Below are positions 1 to 9,155 of a stretch of DNA of 64,000 nucleotides, piece after piece. The stretch is from Brevibacterium sp. JSBI002 (GTDB lineage Bacteria > Actinomycetota > Actinomycetes > Actinomycetales > Brevibacteriaceae): NCBI RefSeq assembly GCF_026013965.1, contig NZ_CP110341.1:3596001-3660000 (forward strand). The letters are read 5' to 3'. Made by a program: the position numbers and the translations under genes. The notes beneath the pieces were generated by a model that saw only the letters and a list, made by a program, of their open reading frames with translations, ran no database searches and was not told where the DNA came from. Position 1 is the stretch's first letter. Each line of letters opens with the position of its first letter.

Positions 1-1
1 C

Positions 2-79
2 AAGGACTTGTGGTCCAAAGGCGAATGGACCGACACACTTGTCTTCGGGATGCTCTCCAGCGACCGGCACCAGGCGTAA
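2..79 (+). CDS. C-terminal end of an unidentified protein (partial)
   Basis: An open frame enters from the left edge and stops at TAA 77-79. The visible 25 residues end in WTDTLVFGMLSSDRHQA. A tail with an aromatic residue, Asp-Thr and a hydrophobic strand just before the end is common in RimJ/RimL-type GNAT acetyltransferases, but too little is visible to name the family. It runs in the same direction as the following permease, separated by about 180 bases in which I see no other gene. Confidence 0.4.
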   Translation, partial: KDLWSKGEWTDTLVFGMLSSDRHQA

Positions 80-256
80 CCGATCCGCCACCACGCCGGT
101 CCGAGCTGATTTTCTGAGATCTCCGCCTCTTTGTGTCACCCTCCGTAGTCGCCTGCCCCTCCGATATGAGACTCTGAGGTGGCCGCAGACGCTCCTTCCG
201 GATCCAGAGGGCAAGCCGGTCACGGGCAGCCCACGAGAAGAGGACAGCAGACACCG

Positions 257-1744
257 ATGGCATCAGCCGACCACGACCGCACTGAGTCGCGTCCCACCGC
301 CGAATCCACCGCCTCCACCGCACCCGTCGAAGATGAAGGCAACGCCGGTCTGAAGAGGGGCCTGACTGCCCGCCATATCCGGTTCATGGCGTTGGGCTCC
401 GCCATCGGCACAGGACTGTTCATGGGTTCCTCGGAATCCATCCAAGCCGCCGGACCCGCCGTGCTGCTCGCCTACATCATCGGCGGAGCTGCCGTGTTCA
501 TGGTCATGCGGGCACTTGGCGAACTCGTCGTCCGCCACCCCGTCTCCGGCTCCTTCGGCCAGTTCGCCTCCACCTATATCCACCCCTTCGCAGGGTTCCT
601 CGTCGGTTGGACGTTCGCCTTTGAAATGGTCCTCGTCGCCGTCTTCGACGCCACCGCGATCGGCGTCTACATGGGCTTCTGGTTCCCGGATGTGCCCAAG
701 TGGATCTGGGTGCTCGCCGTCGTGTTCTTCATCGCCGCGATCAATATGCTCGGCGTCAAGGTCTTCGGTGAGCTCGAGTTCTGGTTCGCACTCATCAAGA
801 TCGCCGCGATCATCGCCCTCATCGTCGCAGGCGTAGGCATCATCATCTTCGGCTTCGGCATCGTCGACCATGACCAGATGGGGCCGCAGGCGCTGTTCCA
901 CAACGGCGGCTTCTTCCCCAACGGGTTCTGGGGTCTGCTCTCGTCGTTCACCATCGTCATGTTCGCCTTCGGCGGCGTCGAGATCATCGGCGTCACCGCT
1001 GGTGAGGCAAAGAATCCGAAGCAGGTGATCCCGGCCGCGATCAACTCGGTGCCGGTGCGCATCCTCCTCTTCTACGTCCTCACCCTCGGCGTCATCATGT
1101 GCATCCTGCCGTGGAATCAGATCACCTCCGAGATCAGTCCCTTCGTGGCGATCTTCGACTCCGTCGGCTTCACCGCGGCCGCCGCCATCCTCCAGATCGT
1201 CCTCATCACCGCTGCCCTGTCCGCCATGAACGCCGATATCTTCGGCGCCGGACGGATGCTCCACGGCCTTGCCGAACAGGGGCAAGCTCCACGGTCCTTC
1301 GCCCGCACCTCCCGCAATGGCGTGCCGGTGATGACCGTGATCACGATGATCATCGCCCTCCTGGCCGGCGTCGTCCTCAATTACCTCTACCCCGATCAGG
1401 CGCTGTTCCTCCTCGGCGCGCTCGCGACCTTCGCCACGGTCCTCGTCTGGCTGATCATCCTCGTCGCCCATATCCGGATGAAGAAGGTGATCGCCGAGGA
1501 GGCCCGCCTTCCCAGCGAATTCCCTGTTCCGCTGTGGCCGGTGGGGTCGTGGGTGACGCTCGCGTTCATCGTCTTCATCGTCGTCATGATCGGGGTCGTC
1601 CCCGATTCCCGCCCGGCCCTGTGGGTCGGTCTGCTGTGGGTGGCGGCACTGTGGCTGTGCTACATCGCGTTCGTCCGCGGGCAGGGACGTCGGCCATTCG
1701 CGCTCACCGACCGCACCGAACCCATGGGCTCCGGAAGGAGCTGA
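257..1744 (+). CDS. Amino acid permease, APC superfamily
   Basis: A 495-residue inner-membrane transporter, probably importing an amino acid with protons. The N-terminal ~35 residues are polar, then LKRGLTARHIRFMALGSAIG and GTGLFMGS match the conserved first helix of AAT-type amino acid permeases (AnsP, ProY and GabP relatives). About twelve hydrophobic segments follow, with the family's usual length. I chose ATG 257, which has a GAAGAGGA purine-rich stretch 13 bases upstream; an in-frame GTG at 179 is possible. The gene ends 26 bases before a relic of an ABC-2 permease gene on the other strand. Substrate cannot be read from the sequence. Confidence 0.9.
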   Translation: MASADHDRTESRPTAESTASTAPVEDEGNAGLKRGLTARHIRFMALGSAIGTGLFMGSSESIQAAGPAVLLAYIIGGAAVFMVMRALGELVVRHPVSGSFGQFASTYIHPFAGFLVGWTFAFEMVLVAVFDATAIGVYMGFWFPDVPKWIWVLAVVFFIAAINMLGVKVFGELEFWFALIKIAAIIALIVAGVGIIIFGFGIVDHDQMGPQALFHNGGFFPNGFWGLLSSFTIVMFAFGGVEIIGVTAGEAKNPKQVIPAAINSVPVRILLFYVLTLGVIMCILPWNQITSEISPFVAIFDSVGFTAAAAILQIVLITAALSAMNADIFGAGRMLHGLAEQGQAPRSFARTSRNGVPVMTVITMIIALLAGVVLNYLYPDQALFLLGALATFATVLVWLIILVAHIRMKKVIAEEARLPSEFPVPLWPVGSWVTLAFIVFIVVMIGVVPDSRPALWVGLLWVAALWLCYIAFVRGQGRRPFALTDRTEPMGSGRS

Positions 1745-1770
1745 CGACCCGGCTCGTGAGGTCGCTGCGA

Positions 1771-1892
1771 CTCACGGCGTCCGGCGGCGCAGCGTCAGCG
1801 ACCCGACGGTGACGGCTCCGACGATCCAACAGGCGATGAAGCCCACCCGCAGCCAGATGTAGGCATCGTCCTCACTGCCCGTCGACACCGCG
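1771..1892. repeat. Left copy of a 122-bp direct repeat (ABC-2 permease 3' end)
   Basis: By eye this matches 26811-26932 over 122 bases without gaps and with 8 mismatches (about 93% identity). Homology stops abruptly on both sides. The right copy is the 3' end of the intact ABC-2 permease gene. The two copies have the same orientation and bracket the 25 kb catabolic block. Confidence 0.93.
1772..1892 (-). pseudogene. 3' fragment of an ABC-2 permease gene
   Basis: Read on the minus strand, this encodes a residual tail with AVSTGSEDDAYIWLR, then GFIACWIVGAVTVGSLTL, then RRRTP and a stop. It is almost identical to the last ~40 residues of the intact permease at 26812-27546. No upstream permease sequence remains here; the frame runs instead into the MFS gene. 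This is a relic left by recombination or a duplicated insertion target, not a functional gene. Confidence 0.88.
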
Positions 1893-3107
1893 ACGTTGGC
1901 TGCTCCACCGTCCGAGTCCGAGGAGACTCAGACAGGACACCACAGTGGCGAGAACAGCGAAGGTGACCGTCGACGCAACAAGTCCAGTGAGCACCGCCAG
2001 CACGCCGACCCCGATGATCGGAGCCGACATCGCCAGATAGGCGAGAATGAAGTACGACGTCGTCACGGCTGTCCGGTTGCGGACCTCGGTGACGGCGGTG
2101 ATCGCCCTCATCCCCGTAGCAAATAGGAAACCCTGGCCAGCTCCGCCAAAGAGAGCGGAGACGACGAGAAGTACAGTCGAGTCAGTCAGCAACGCAGCCG
2201 CCAGAGAACCCATGCTGGCGATCTGGATGATGCCACCACACAGGACCAGAGTCCGGTCAGCCAAGCTCTGGAACAGCAGCTGACACGCCGCAGAAGCTCC
2301 GAACAGTGCGAAGACCACCGCTCCGATGACAGCCGACGACTGAATGCCGAGGGCTTGATGCATGAAGCTCGGGGCGACGGCCGAATACAATCCGGCAATG
2401 GCGAAGCTCGACACAGCTCCAGGTGCAGCCCGAATGAAGACAACGCGGGACTCTGGCGGGATCGCCGGAAGCTGCATGGCCAGAGAGTGCGAACGGGTCG
2501 TCACGCTCTCCCTCACACCCAGCAGCGCAGCGCCTGCGAGGCCGAGGAGGATCACGTGGATGAGGAACGGTGTGAACAGGGGTCGCGGCAGCGCTGCCGC
2601 GACCGCTCCCGACATGAGGTTTCCGAGCCCGAGACCTCCGATATTTGCGGCCGTCGCGAGCGAGGTCGCCAAACGGCGACGGCCCTCAGGGGCGTTCTCC
2701 AGCACAGCCACCGTTCCGGTCGCAGTGAAGATGCCCGCCGCGACTCCAGACATCACACGCCCCGTGTACAGCAATCCGAGGTGACTGCCGTACATGAAGA
2801 GCAGGGCGGAGACCACTGACAAGAGGACTCCAGCGCTCAGCAGCGGCTTGCGCCCCCAGGCCTCGGACAATCTGCCGAAGAAGATGAGAGAGACGATGAC
2901 AGCTACGGCATAGACCGAGAACAATAGAGTCGTCTGTGTGCTGCCGAACCCGAATTCTGCCTGGTAGCGAGGGTACAGCGGGGTCGGCAGGGTGACACCG
3001 ATCATCACCACGGCGAACACATAGGTCGACGCAGCCAGAGTCCACCCACTGCCTGTGCGTCGACTATTCGATACGACCGCCGCCTCCGCTCTGCGTTGTT
3101 CGCTCAC
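1872..3107 (-). CDS. MFS transporter with altered C-terminus
   Basis: A 411-residue major facilitator protein with about twelve hydrophobic helices. The loop after helix 2 reads FFGRLSEAWGRKPLL, the MFS motif A, and the order of helices resembles drug or metabolite exporters. GTG 3107 is taken as the start. The last seven codons (RRGVDGQ and the stop) lie inside the 122-bp permease repeat but in another frame, so the natural C-terminus was replaced when that junction formed. Base use is visibly less GC-rich than in its neighbours, which suggests transfer. It may export a pathway product or analogue; the substrate is unknown. Confidence 0.85.
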   Translation of the reverse strand: MSEQRRAEAAVVSNSRRTGSGWTLAASTYVFAVVMIGVTLPTPLYPRYQAEFGFGSTQTTLLFSVYAVAVIVSLIFFGRLSEAWGRKPLLSAGVLLSVVSALLFMYGSHLGLLYTGRVMSGVAAGIFTATGTVAVLENAPEGRRRLATSLATAANIGGLGLGNLMSGAVAAALPRPLFTPFLIHVILLGLAGAALLGVRESVTTRSHSLAMQLPAIPPESRVVFIRAAPGAVSSFAIAGLYSAVAPSFMHQALGIQSSAVIGAVVFALFGASAACQLLFQSLADRTLVLCGGIIQIASMGSLAAALLTDSTVLLVVSALFGGAGQGFLFATGMRAITAVTEVRNRTAVTTSYFILAYLAMSAPIIGVGVLAVLTGLVASTVTFAVLATVVSCLSLLGLGRWSSQRRGVDGQ

Positions 3108-3169
3108 AGTGCCCTGTCACCTCCGCTCACATTCTCTCCTTCCAGTATCTCCTCCACCACTCTCGCCTG

Positions 3170-4576
3170 TCACAGCGAGGGGCGATGGTGCCCGTGCCCC
3201 GTCGCCGCCTCGAAGCAGCGAGCGACGTGGAGGACCATCTCCTCACCGCCGACGGGGCCGATGATCTGCAGTCCGATCGGCAGTCCGGAAGCGCTGAAAC
3301 CGGCAGGCACGCTCAGTGCCGGGCACCCGGTGGCGGAGAACAGCGTTGTGGAATCGACCCATGCCATATAGTCCTCGACCGGACGCGAGTTGATCATCTT
3401 CGGATACTCGTCCTCGGCGGAGAACGGCAGCACTTGGGCCGTGGTGGTGACGAGGACGTCGTGTGTGGTGAAGTAATCATTCATCGCCGAGCACAACCGC
3501 ACGCGCGCACGATCGAAGTCGAAGAGATCATCGGCAGTCAACGCCAACCCGGCGTCGACATCAGCCTGGAGCGAGGCCTTCAGAGTCCCGGGATTCTCCC
3601 GGTTGATGTCGCGCAGGTTGGCCGCGAACTCATAGGCTCTGGCGGTGCGGAACACGTTTCGGGCCTCGCGGAGATCAGGCACGGACTCGCTGAGTCTCGC
3701 CCCGAGCCCGGTGAGAACCGGCCCCGCCGCCTCCACCACGGTCTGCACCTCGGCTTCGAGTTCCAGCCGCCCTGCGAGATCGGGCGAGAAGCCTGCCATA
3801 ATGCCCTGCAGGTCGACTGCGCCGCGGGACAGGATTTCCGACCCGCGCATGTCTCGGCGCTGTGCGCTCGGACTGGTCAGCTCCATGAGCCACGCGACGT
3901 CGTCGACAGTGCGTGCCAGGAACCCCGGTTGGCTCAGCCATTGCCACGGGTCCTCCGGCGGCACCTTCGGCAGACGGCCGTGCGAGGGGCGGAGGCCGAC
4001 GATGTTGGCGAAGGAGGCCGGCAGACGCAATGATCCGCCGGTGTCCGATCCGTCTCCGGCGGCCTGAATGCCACTGGCGATGGCCACAGCCGCTCCGCCG
4101 GACGACCCCGCAGCGGAACGGGTGAGGTCATAGGGATTGAGCGTCGTGCCGAACACGCGGTTGGAGGTGTGCGCTCCTGCCGCGAACTCGGGGACATTCG
4201 ACTTGCCGGTGGAGATCACCCCCGCCGCCTGCAGACGGGCGACGATGGAGCTGCTGCGCTGCGGAACATGATCGGCGAAGATCTCACTGCCATAGGTCGT
4301 GCGCATCCCCGCGGTGTCGTGGGTGTCCTTGTGGGTCATCGGAATCCCGAGGAGCGGCGGCAGGTCGTCACCTCCTGCCATACGTCGTCGATCCGCTTCT
4401 CTGGCGCCGGCGATCGCCCGCTCGGGTTCGAACGTCACGATGGCGTTCGTGACCGGATTGACCTTCTCGATGCGGTCAAGGTGCGCGGTCACCAATTCGA
4501 CGCTGCTGATCTCACGGCGTTCGAGTGCAGCCGCCTGTTCGGTCAGGGAGAGCCAGGTCAGAGCCTCAGAGGTCAC
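3170..4576 (-). CDS. Amidase signature family hydrolase
   Basis: A 468-residue cytoplasmic amidase that would hydrolyse a C-N amide bond by a Ser-cisSer-Lys triad. The residues are visible: Lys83 in PMTHKDTHDTAG, the cis-Ser in AAGSSGGAAVA (158/159) and the nucleophile Ser182 in GSDTGGSLRLPAS. Length is normal for the family (GatA and AtzF relatives). I place the start at GTG 4576, whose GTGA overlaps the stop of the upstream CoxG-like gene, implying translational coupling. It is the last gene of the Mo-hydroxylase operon, so it probably acts late in the pathway, for example on oxamate or another amide, but this is inference. Confidence 0.88.
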   Translation of the reverse strand: MTSEALTWLSLTEQAAALERREISSVELVTAHLDRIEKVNPVTNAIVTFEPERAIAGAREADRRRMAGGDDLPPLLGIPMTHKDTHDTAGMRTTYGSEIFADHVPQRSSSIVARLQAAGVISTGKSNVPEFAAGAHTSNRVFGTTLNPYDLTRSAAGSSGGAAVAIASGIQAAGDGSDTGGSLRLPASFANIVGLRPSHGRLPKVPPEDPWQWLSQPGFLARTVDDVAWLMELTSPSAQRRDMRGSEILSRGAVDLQGIMAGFSPDLAGRLELEAEVQTVVEAAGPVLTGLGARLSESVPDLREARNVFRTARAYEFAANLRDINRENPGTLKASLQADVDAGLALTADDLFDFDRARVRLCSAMNDYFTTHDVLVTTTAQVLPFSAEDEYPKMINSRPVEDYMAWVDSTTLFSATGCPALSVPAGFSASGLPIGLQIIGPVGGEEMVLHVARCFEAATGHGHHRPSL

Positions 4577-5292
4577 CGACGACCGGCCACGATGCCGAGG
4601 CAGACGCCGAGCAGCGCCGCACCCGCTCCGACGGCAGCCCCCGCGAGGAAGCTGTCTCCGACTGGTCGGCACGCCCCCGGCGCACAGCAGTTCGCGCTGG
4701 TCCCGGGGCCTGCCTGCGCACCGACGGCCTCCGGGGCACCGAGCCCGGACGCGCTCCCGCGCCCGGCAGCCTCGGCGCCGTTGCCGGCGGCGAGAACGGT
4801 GCCCTCCTCTGCTGGACTCCCAGCGTCTCGGGACATGGCTGCCTCCGGAACGCCGTCGCGGATCGCGGCGTCGATATCGGCGAAGAACTTCTTGGCGATG
4901 CGTTTGGCGACTCCGCCGAGCATCCTCTGGCCGACTCCGCCGATGGGTCCGCCGAGGACGGCGTCGGCCTCCCAGGTGATGTCGCTGCCGCCGTCGGCGC
5001 CGGGCGCCAGGGCCACCGAGATGTCCGCACCGATGGTGCCGGGCCCGCCCGCCCCCTTCGCGCTGAGAACGAACGACGTGTCTGCGACCTCCTCGGAGAA
5101 CGCGACTGTGCCTTTGTACGTTCCCTTGATCGCGGCGACGCCCATGGTGAGGACGACGTCGAAGCTGTTCTCACCGGTTCGGGTGAAGCTTTCGACGCCG
5201 GGGATCGTCGCGGCCAGGATCTTCTCGTCGTGGAAGGCGGCGTACGCCGTAGCCGGATCTGCGGTCATGGTGGCCGTGGAAGCAATGAGCAT
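4573..5292 (-). CDS. CoxG-like SRPBCC protein with C-terminal membrane anchor
   Basis: A 239-residue protein. Residues 1-145 form an SRPBCC fold typical of CoxG: conserved AYAAFHDEKILAATIPGVES at the start, TYKGTVAF in the middle and AKKFFADIDAAI at the end. Then comes an Ala/Gly/Pro-rich linker with a CCAPGAC cluster, and a C-terminal hydrophobic segment (FLAGAAVGAGAALLGVCLGI) that should anchor it in the membrane. CoxG homologues accompany CO dehydrogenase-type Mo hydroxylases and have been linked to membrane attachment and electron transfer to quinone. It lies 29 bases after the large hydroxylase subunit, so the same job for this enzyme is likely. Confidence 0.85.
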   Translation of the reverse strand: MLIASTATMTADPATAYAAFHDEKILAATIPGVESFTRTGENSFDVVLTMGVAAIKGTYKGTVAFSEEVADTSFVLSAKGAGGPGTIGADISVALAPGADGGSDITWEADAVLGGPIGGVGQRMLGGVAKRIAKKFFADIDAAIRDGVPEAAMSRDAGSPAEEGTVLAAGNGAEAAGRGSASGLGAPEAVGAQAGPGTSANCCAPGACRPVGDSFLAGAAVGAGAALLGVCLGIVAGRR

Positions 5293-5321
5293 GAGTATCG
5301 GTCCTTCGTGTCCGGTTGAGG

Positions 5322-7709
5322 TCAGCGGGAGTGGGCGGCGTCAGCGGCGTGGTCCGCCCGCATGTGCCACAGCGTCGAGGGATCCAGCGGCATGGATCGG
5401 ATCGCAATCCCTTCGGCGTCTTCGATCGCCGAAGCGATGGCGGTGGCAGCGGGGATTGTTCCGGCCTCGCCGGCGCCCTTGATCCCCAGTGGGTTGAGTG
5501 GGCTCGGCGTCTCGAGATGGTCGGTTTCGACGTGCGGGATCTCGGAGGCGAAGGGCATGAGGAAGTCCATGAATGACGCGTTGAGCAGCTGGCCGTCGGT
5601 GTCATAGGCCATCTTCTCGTAGAGCGCTCCGCCGACACCTTGGGCGACTCCGCCGTGGACCTGGCCTTCGACGACGAGCGGATTGACCATCGGCCCGCAG
5701 TCATGGACGACGCAGTATCGGAGTATCCGGATATCCGCCGTCTCCGGGTCGGTTTCGACGATCGCGGCATGGATGCCGTTGGCAACGGTCGAGCGCAGAG
5801 GCGAGAAGAACTCCTGCTCTTCGAGCCCCGGCTGCTCCCCCGGACGGATCGACGGCTCGTCCTCGTCAGATTCCTTGGCGAATTGCGTGGCGGCGCGTGC
5901 ACTCTCGTCGAACGCATAGCGAAGCGGATTCGACAGGACTGACACCGCTGCCAACGGCATCGACGCACTCGCATCGCCCTTGACCTGGACCATTCCCTCG
6001 ACGATCTCCAGATCTTCGGGGTCGGCTTCGAGAGATTCACCCGCGATCCGCAGCGCCTTCTCACGCACCTTCTTCGCGGTGAGATGAAGTGCATTGCCTG
6101 CCATTACCGCCCCGCGCGAGCCCCATGTGCCCACCGAGTACGGCAGTTTGCGCGTATCTCCGGTCGTGACGTGGACCGTGTCGAGCGGGACTCCCAGTTC
6201 ATCGGCGACGATCTGAGCGAATACCGTTGCATGGGCTTGGCCGTGTGAGGTCAGCCCCGTCCACACGTTGACCCGTCCTGAGGACTCGATCTCGATGTGG
6301 CCGCCTTCATAGGGCCCGGCTCCTGTGCTCTCGATATAGCAGGCGAGTCCGATTCCGACCTGGCGGCCTTCGCTGCGCGCCTGCTCACGATACGACTCGA
6401 ACTCATCCCAGCCGACGAGTGACTTGAGCTTGTCGAGCGACGTGACGAAGTCGCCGGAGTCAATGCAGCCTTCCGCTCCGTCCTGCATCCGCAGGCCCAT
6501 GGGATGGGGGAATTCGCGGACGAAGTTGCGCAGACGCACTTCGGCCCGGTCGAGGCCCAGTTCGGCCGCGATCGCGTCCATCGTCCTCTCCATCATGAAC
6601 ACGGCGTGAGCTCTGCCCGCGCCGCGATACGGGGTGACCATGACGGTGTTCGTGTAGAGCGACCAGTACTCGACGCGGAACGCCGGGATCGCGTAGGGGC
6701 CCATGATGTGCGTCGAGGTGTTGAGCGGGACGATCACCCCATAGGGCAGGTAGGCGCCGTTGTCATGCCAGAACTTGACGTCGAGCCCGAGGATCCGGCC
6801 CTCGTCATCGAAGCCGACCCTGACCCACTGGGTCTGGGCCCTCTCGTGGGCGGAGGAGATGAAGTGCTCGCGACGGTCCTCTGTCCATTTGACCGTGGTC
6901 TCGAGCGCTCGGGCGGCGCAGGCCACGGCGAGTTCCTCCGGCCAGGGATGGTTGATCTTCACTCCGAAGGCTCCGCCGACATCAGGTGTGATGACCTCGA
7001 CCTTAGTCAGCGGAAGTTCGAGCTTGGCGGCCAGAACGGCCCGCAGACCGGTGCTCGTCTGCGTCGAGGAGTGAACTTCGAGGCTGCCGTCGCCGGAATC
7101 CCACCGTGCGACGACGCCTTTGCCTTCCATCGGCATGCAGGCGCTGCGTTCGAACTCGAGGTCGAGTTCGAGGACGTGGGGTGCTCCCCCGAGTCCCGAA
7201 TCGATGTCGCCGACCTCCTGCACCAGGTGCGCGGCGACGTTGTCGGTCATTCCCTCATGGACGATTCGCGTCCCGGCGCGCGAGGCTTCGACGCCGACGA
7301 CCGGATCACAGAAGCGGTAGTCGACTTCGATGCGGTTCGCTGCGTCTTCGGCGATATAGCGGTTCTCGGCCACGACCATGACGATGGGCTCGCCGACGAA
7401 ATTCACATGGTCCTTGGCCAGCGCGTACCCGGTGTGAGGGGCGACGATCGAGGGATGCGGGATGAGCATCGGCAGCCGCTGGGCGGCCTCGCCGGGCAGG
7501 TCCTCGTGCGTCCACACCGCAATGACGCCGTCGACGTCGAGGGCGCCGGAGACATCGATGTCGATGATGTCCGCATGGGCGTGTGGACTGCGCACGAATG
7601 CCGCTGCAATCGCCGAGCCGGAGACATCATCGACATAGCGTCCGTGACCGGTGAGCAGACGGGGGTCTTCGCGCCGGGTGATCTTCTGGCCGAAGAGGCG
7701 GGTGGTCAT
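5322..7709 (-). CDS. Molybdenum hydroxylase large (Mo-binding) subunit
   Basis: A 795-residue catalytic subunit of the xanthine oxidase family that binds the molybdopterin cofactor and hydroxylates an N-heterocycle or aldehyde-like carbon with water as oxygen donor. Visible motifs are GGAFG (245-249), the active-site loop PYRGAGR (360-366) and the catalytic Glu748 in KGAGEAGTIPA. The loop is the YRGAGR form, not the CSFR loop of true (form I) CO dehydrogenase, so CO is an unlikely substrate. It overlaps the iron-sulfur subunit by four bases. With NCS2 permease, hydantoinase and carbamoyltransferase genes nearby, a purine, pyrimidine, hydantoin or imidazole-type substrate is most likely. Confidence 0.93.
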   Translation of the reverse strand: MTTRLFGQKITRREDPRLLTGHGRYVDDVSGSAIAAAFVRSPHAHADIIDIDVSGALDVDGVIAVWTHEDLPGEAAQRLPMLIPHPSIVAPHTGYALAKDHVNFVGEPIVMVVAENRYIAEDAANRIEVDYRFCDPVVGVEASRAGTRIVHEGMTDNVAAHLVQEVGDIDSGLGGAPHVLELDLEFERSACMPMEGKGVVARWDSGDGSLEVHSSTQTSTGLRAVLAAKLELPLTKVEVITPDVGGAFGVKINHPWPEELAVACAARALETTVKWTEDRREHFISSAHERAQTQWVRVGFDDEGRILGLDVKFWHDNGAYLPYGVIVPLNTSTHIMGPYAIPAFRVEYWSLYTNTVMVTPYRGAGRAHAVFMMERTMDAIAAELGLDRAEVRLRNFVREFPHPMGLRMQDGAEGCIDSGDFVTSLDKLKSLVGWDEFESYREQARSEGRQVGIGLACYIESTGAGPYEGGHIEIESSGRVNVWTGLTSHGQAHATVFAQIVADELGVPLDTVHVTTGDTRKLPYSVGTWGSRGAVMAGNALHLTAKKVREKALRIAGESLEADPEDLEIVEGMVQVKGDASASMPLAAVSVLSNPLRYAFDESARAATQFAKESDEDEPSIRPGEQPGLEEQEFFSPLRSTVANGIHAAIVETDPETADIRILRYCVVHDCGPMVNPLVVEGQVHGGVAQGVGGALYEKMAYDTDGQLLNASFMDFLMPFASEIPHVETDHLETPSPLNPLGIKGAGEAGTIPAATAIASAIEDAEGIAIRSMPLDPSTLWHMRADHAADAAHSR

Positions 7710-8215
7710 TGCGAAGCCCCCTCAGCGCGCAGCTCGGCGGCTCGTTGCACGGCGGAGACGATGTTCTGATACCCGGTGCAGCGGCAGAGGTTTCCGGACA
7801 CCGCCTCCCGCGCTTCCTCCTCGCTCGGGTGCGGGTTCTCGTCGATATAGGCATCGATGGTCGTGATGAAGCCGGGGGTGCAGAAGCCGCATTGGAGCCC
7901 ATGGCAGTCAATGAATGCCTGCTGCACATCGGCCGGATGCTCGGGATCGTCGCCGATGCCCTCGACCGTCGTCACCTCATGGCCCTGCGCCGAGCCGGCG
8001 AACATGAGACAGGAGCGCACAGGTTCCCCGTCGAGCTGGACGGTGCAGGCCCCGCATACTCCGTGTTCGCAGCCGACATGTGTTCCGGTGAGCTCCAGAT
8101 CCTGCCGCAGCACATCGGAGAGCAGCTTCCGGTCGGGGACTTCGAGCACGTGCAGAGTGCCGTTGACGGTGAGACGGATGGTCGATGTCGGTTCGGTGTC
8201 GAGGCTCTCTGTCAT
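7706..8215 (-). CDS. Molybdenum hydroxylase small [2Fe-2S] subunit
   Basis: A 169-residue electron-transfer subunit with two [2Fe-2S] clusters. The plant-ferredoxin-type site is CEHGVCGAC with a fourth Cys (C49, C54, C57, C69). The second, helical site is CGFC followed by CRC (C109, C112, C144, C146). It is the CoxS/XdhC-type small subunit of normal length and passes electrons from molybdenum to the FAD subunit. Its start overlaps the stop of the FAD subunit gene by four bases (ATGA), and its stop overlaps the large-subunit start. Confidence 0.95.
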   Translation of the reverse strand: MTESLDTEPTSTIRLTVNGTLHVLEVPDRKLLSDVLRQDLELTGTHVGCEHGVCGACTVQLDGEPVRSCLMFAGSAQGHEVTTVEGIGDDPEHPADVQQAFIDCHGLQCGFCTPGFITTIDAYIDENPHPSEEEAREAVSGNLCRCTGYQNIVSAVQRAAELRAEGASQ

Positions 8216-9150
8216 GCTCGTCCTCTCTTCGTGTCGGTTGCTGGTCTCCGGGTGCCGCCGGCCCGCTTCCGTGGGTTCTCACCGCGGCACAGGCGTCGGA
8301 ACAGTCGAGATGCGAGCACTCCGGTGAGGTGGCGACGGTAGTCAGCCGAGGCGTGGATGTCCCCGCCGGGATCGATGAAGTTCCGCACCGCATCGACGAC
8401 TGCATCGGCGGCCTCGGGTGCATCGTTGAGCCCGGTCCCGGACACGAGAGCGTCGAGGTTGAGGATTTCGGGGACGTCGGTGACTGAGATGAAGCCGCAG
8501 CGCAGGCCCGTCACGGTGTCGTCGTCGACGTCGACGATCATTCCCACGCCCGCAAGTCCGTAGTCCCCGCTGCGCCGGGCGAGTTCGTCGAAGCCGGCCC
8601 GAGCCCCGGCCGGCAGACCGGGGAAGACCGCGCGGGTGATGAGTTCGTCAGCTTCGAGACAGGTCTCCAAGGGGCCGACGTTCAGCTCGTCGGCTTCCAG
8701 GGACCTTTCTCCCCGGGTGCTGCGAACGTCGACCCGTCCGCCGGTGAGCGCAAGGATCATGGGCATCTCACCATTGGGGTCGGCATGAGCGATGGAGCCG
8801 ACCGTCGTCCCCCTGTTGCGCACCGCCGGATGGGCGACGAAACGCAGCGCCTCACCGAGGAGGGGATTGGCCGCGGCGATCTCCGCGGAGCGTTCGACCC
8901 GGCGATGCGTGGCCCTGGCCCCCACGATGATCTCGGTCTGCCCGTCATCGCCGGTGACCAAGAGTTCGTCGAGTCCGGACACTGCGGTGATATCGATGAG
9001 ATCGCTGGGAGCGGCGAGCCGCATGTTTAGTACGGGGACGAGACTCTGGCCTCCGGCGAGCACCTTGCCCGCGGCCGAGTGCTCACTCAGCAGATCGAGG
9101 GTGTCCTCAAGCGTCGTCGGCCGGTGGATCCGCAATGGTGGTGGCTTCAT
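8212..9150 (-). CDS. Molybdenum hydroxylase FAD-binding medium subunit
   Basis: A 312-residue CoxM-type flavoprotein. The FAD-binding motifs GGQSLVPVLNMRLA (about residues 38-51) and RNRGTTVGSIAHADPNGEMP (about 111-130) are clear, and the CO_deh_flav_C domain follows. The order medium-small-large in the transcript is the usual cox/cut order. The gene starts only five bases after the NCS2 permease stop, so permease and enzyme are co-transcribed, linking uptake of the substrate to its oxidation. Confidence 0.94.
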   Translation of the reverse strand: MKPPPLRIHRPTTLEDTLDLLSEHSAAGKVLAGGQSLVPVLNMRLAAPSDLIDITAVSGLDELLVTGDDGQTEIIVGARATHRRVERSAEIAAANPLLGEALRFVAHPAVRNRGTTVGSIAHADPNGEMPMILALTGGRVDVRSTRGERSLEADELNVGPLETCLEADELITRAVFPGLPAGARAGFDELARRSGDYGLAGVGMIVDVDDDTVTGLRCGFISVTDVPEILNLDALVSGTGLNDAPEAADAVVDAVRNFIDPGGDIHASADYRRHLTGVLASRLFRRLCRGENPRKRAGGTRRPATDTKRGRA

Positions 9151-9155
9151 CGTTC

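Noticed and set aside
263..1471. A long open frame on the minus strand opposite the amino acid permease
   Set aside because: Its product is an Asp/Glu/His/Gly-rich string without any domain; it is the usual mirror of a GC-rich membrane-protein gene. Several similar long antisense frames elsewhere were left out for the same reason.
5322..9150. Aerobic CO dehydrogenase (coxMSL)
   Set aside because: Subunit order and accessory genes fit, but the active-site loop is PYRGAGR instead of the CSFR loop of form I enzymes, and the neighbours are nucleobase and hydantoin genes.
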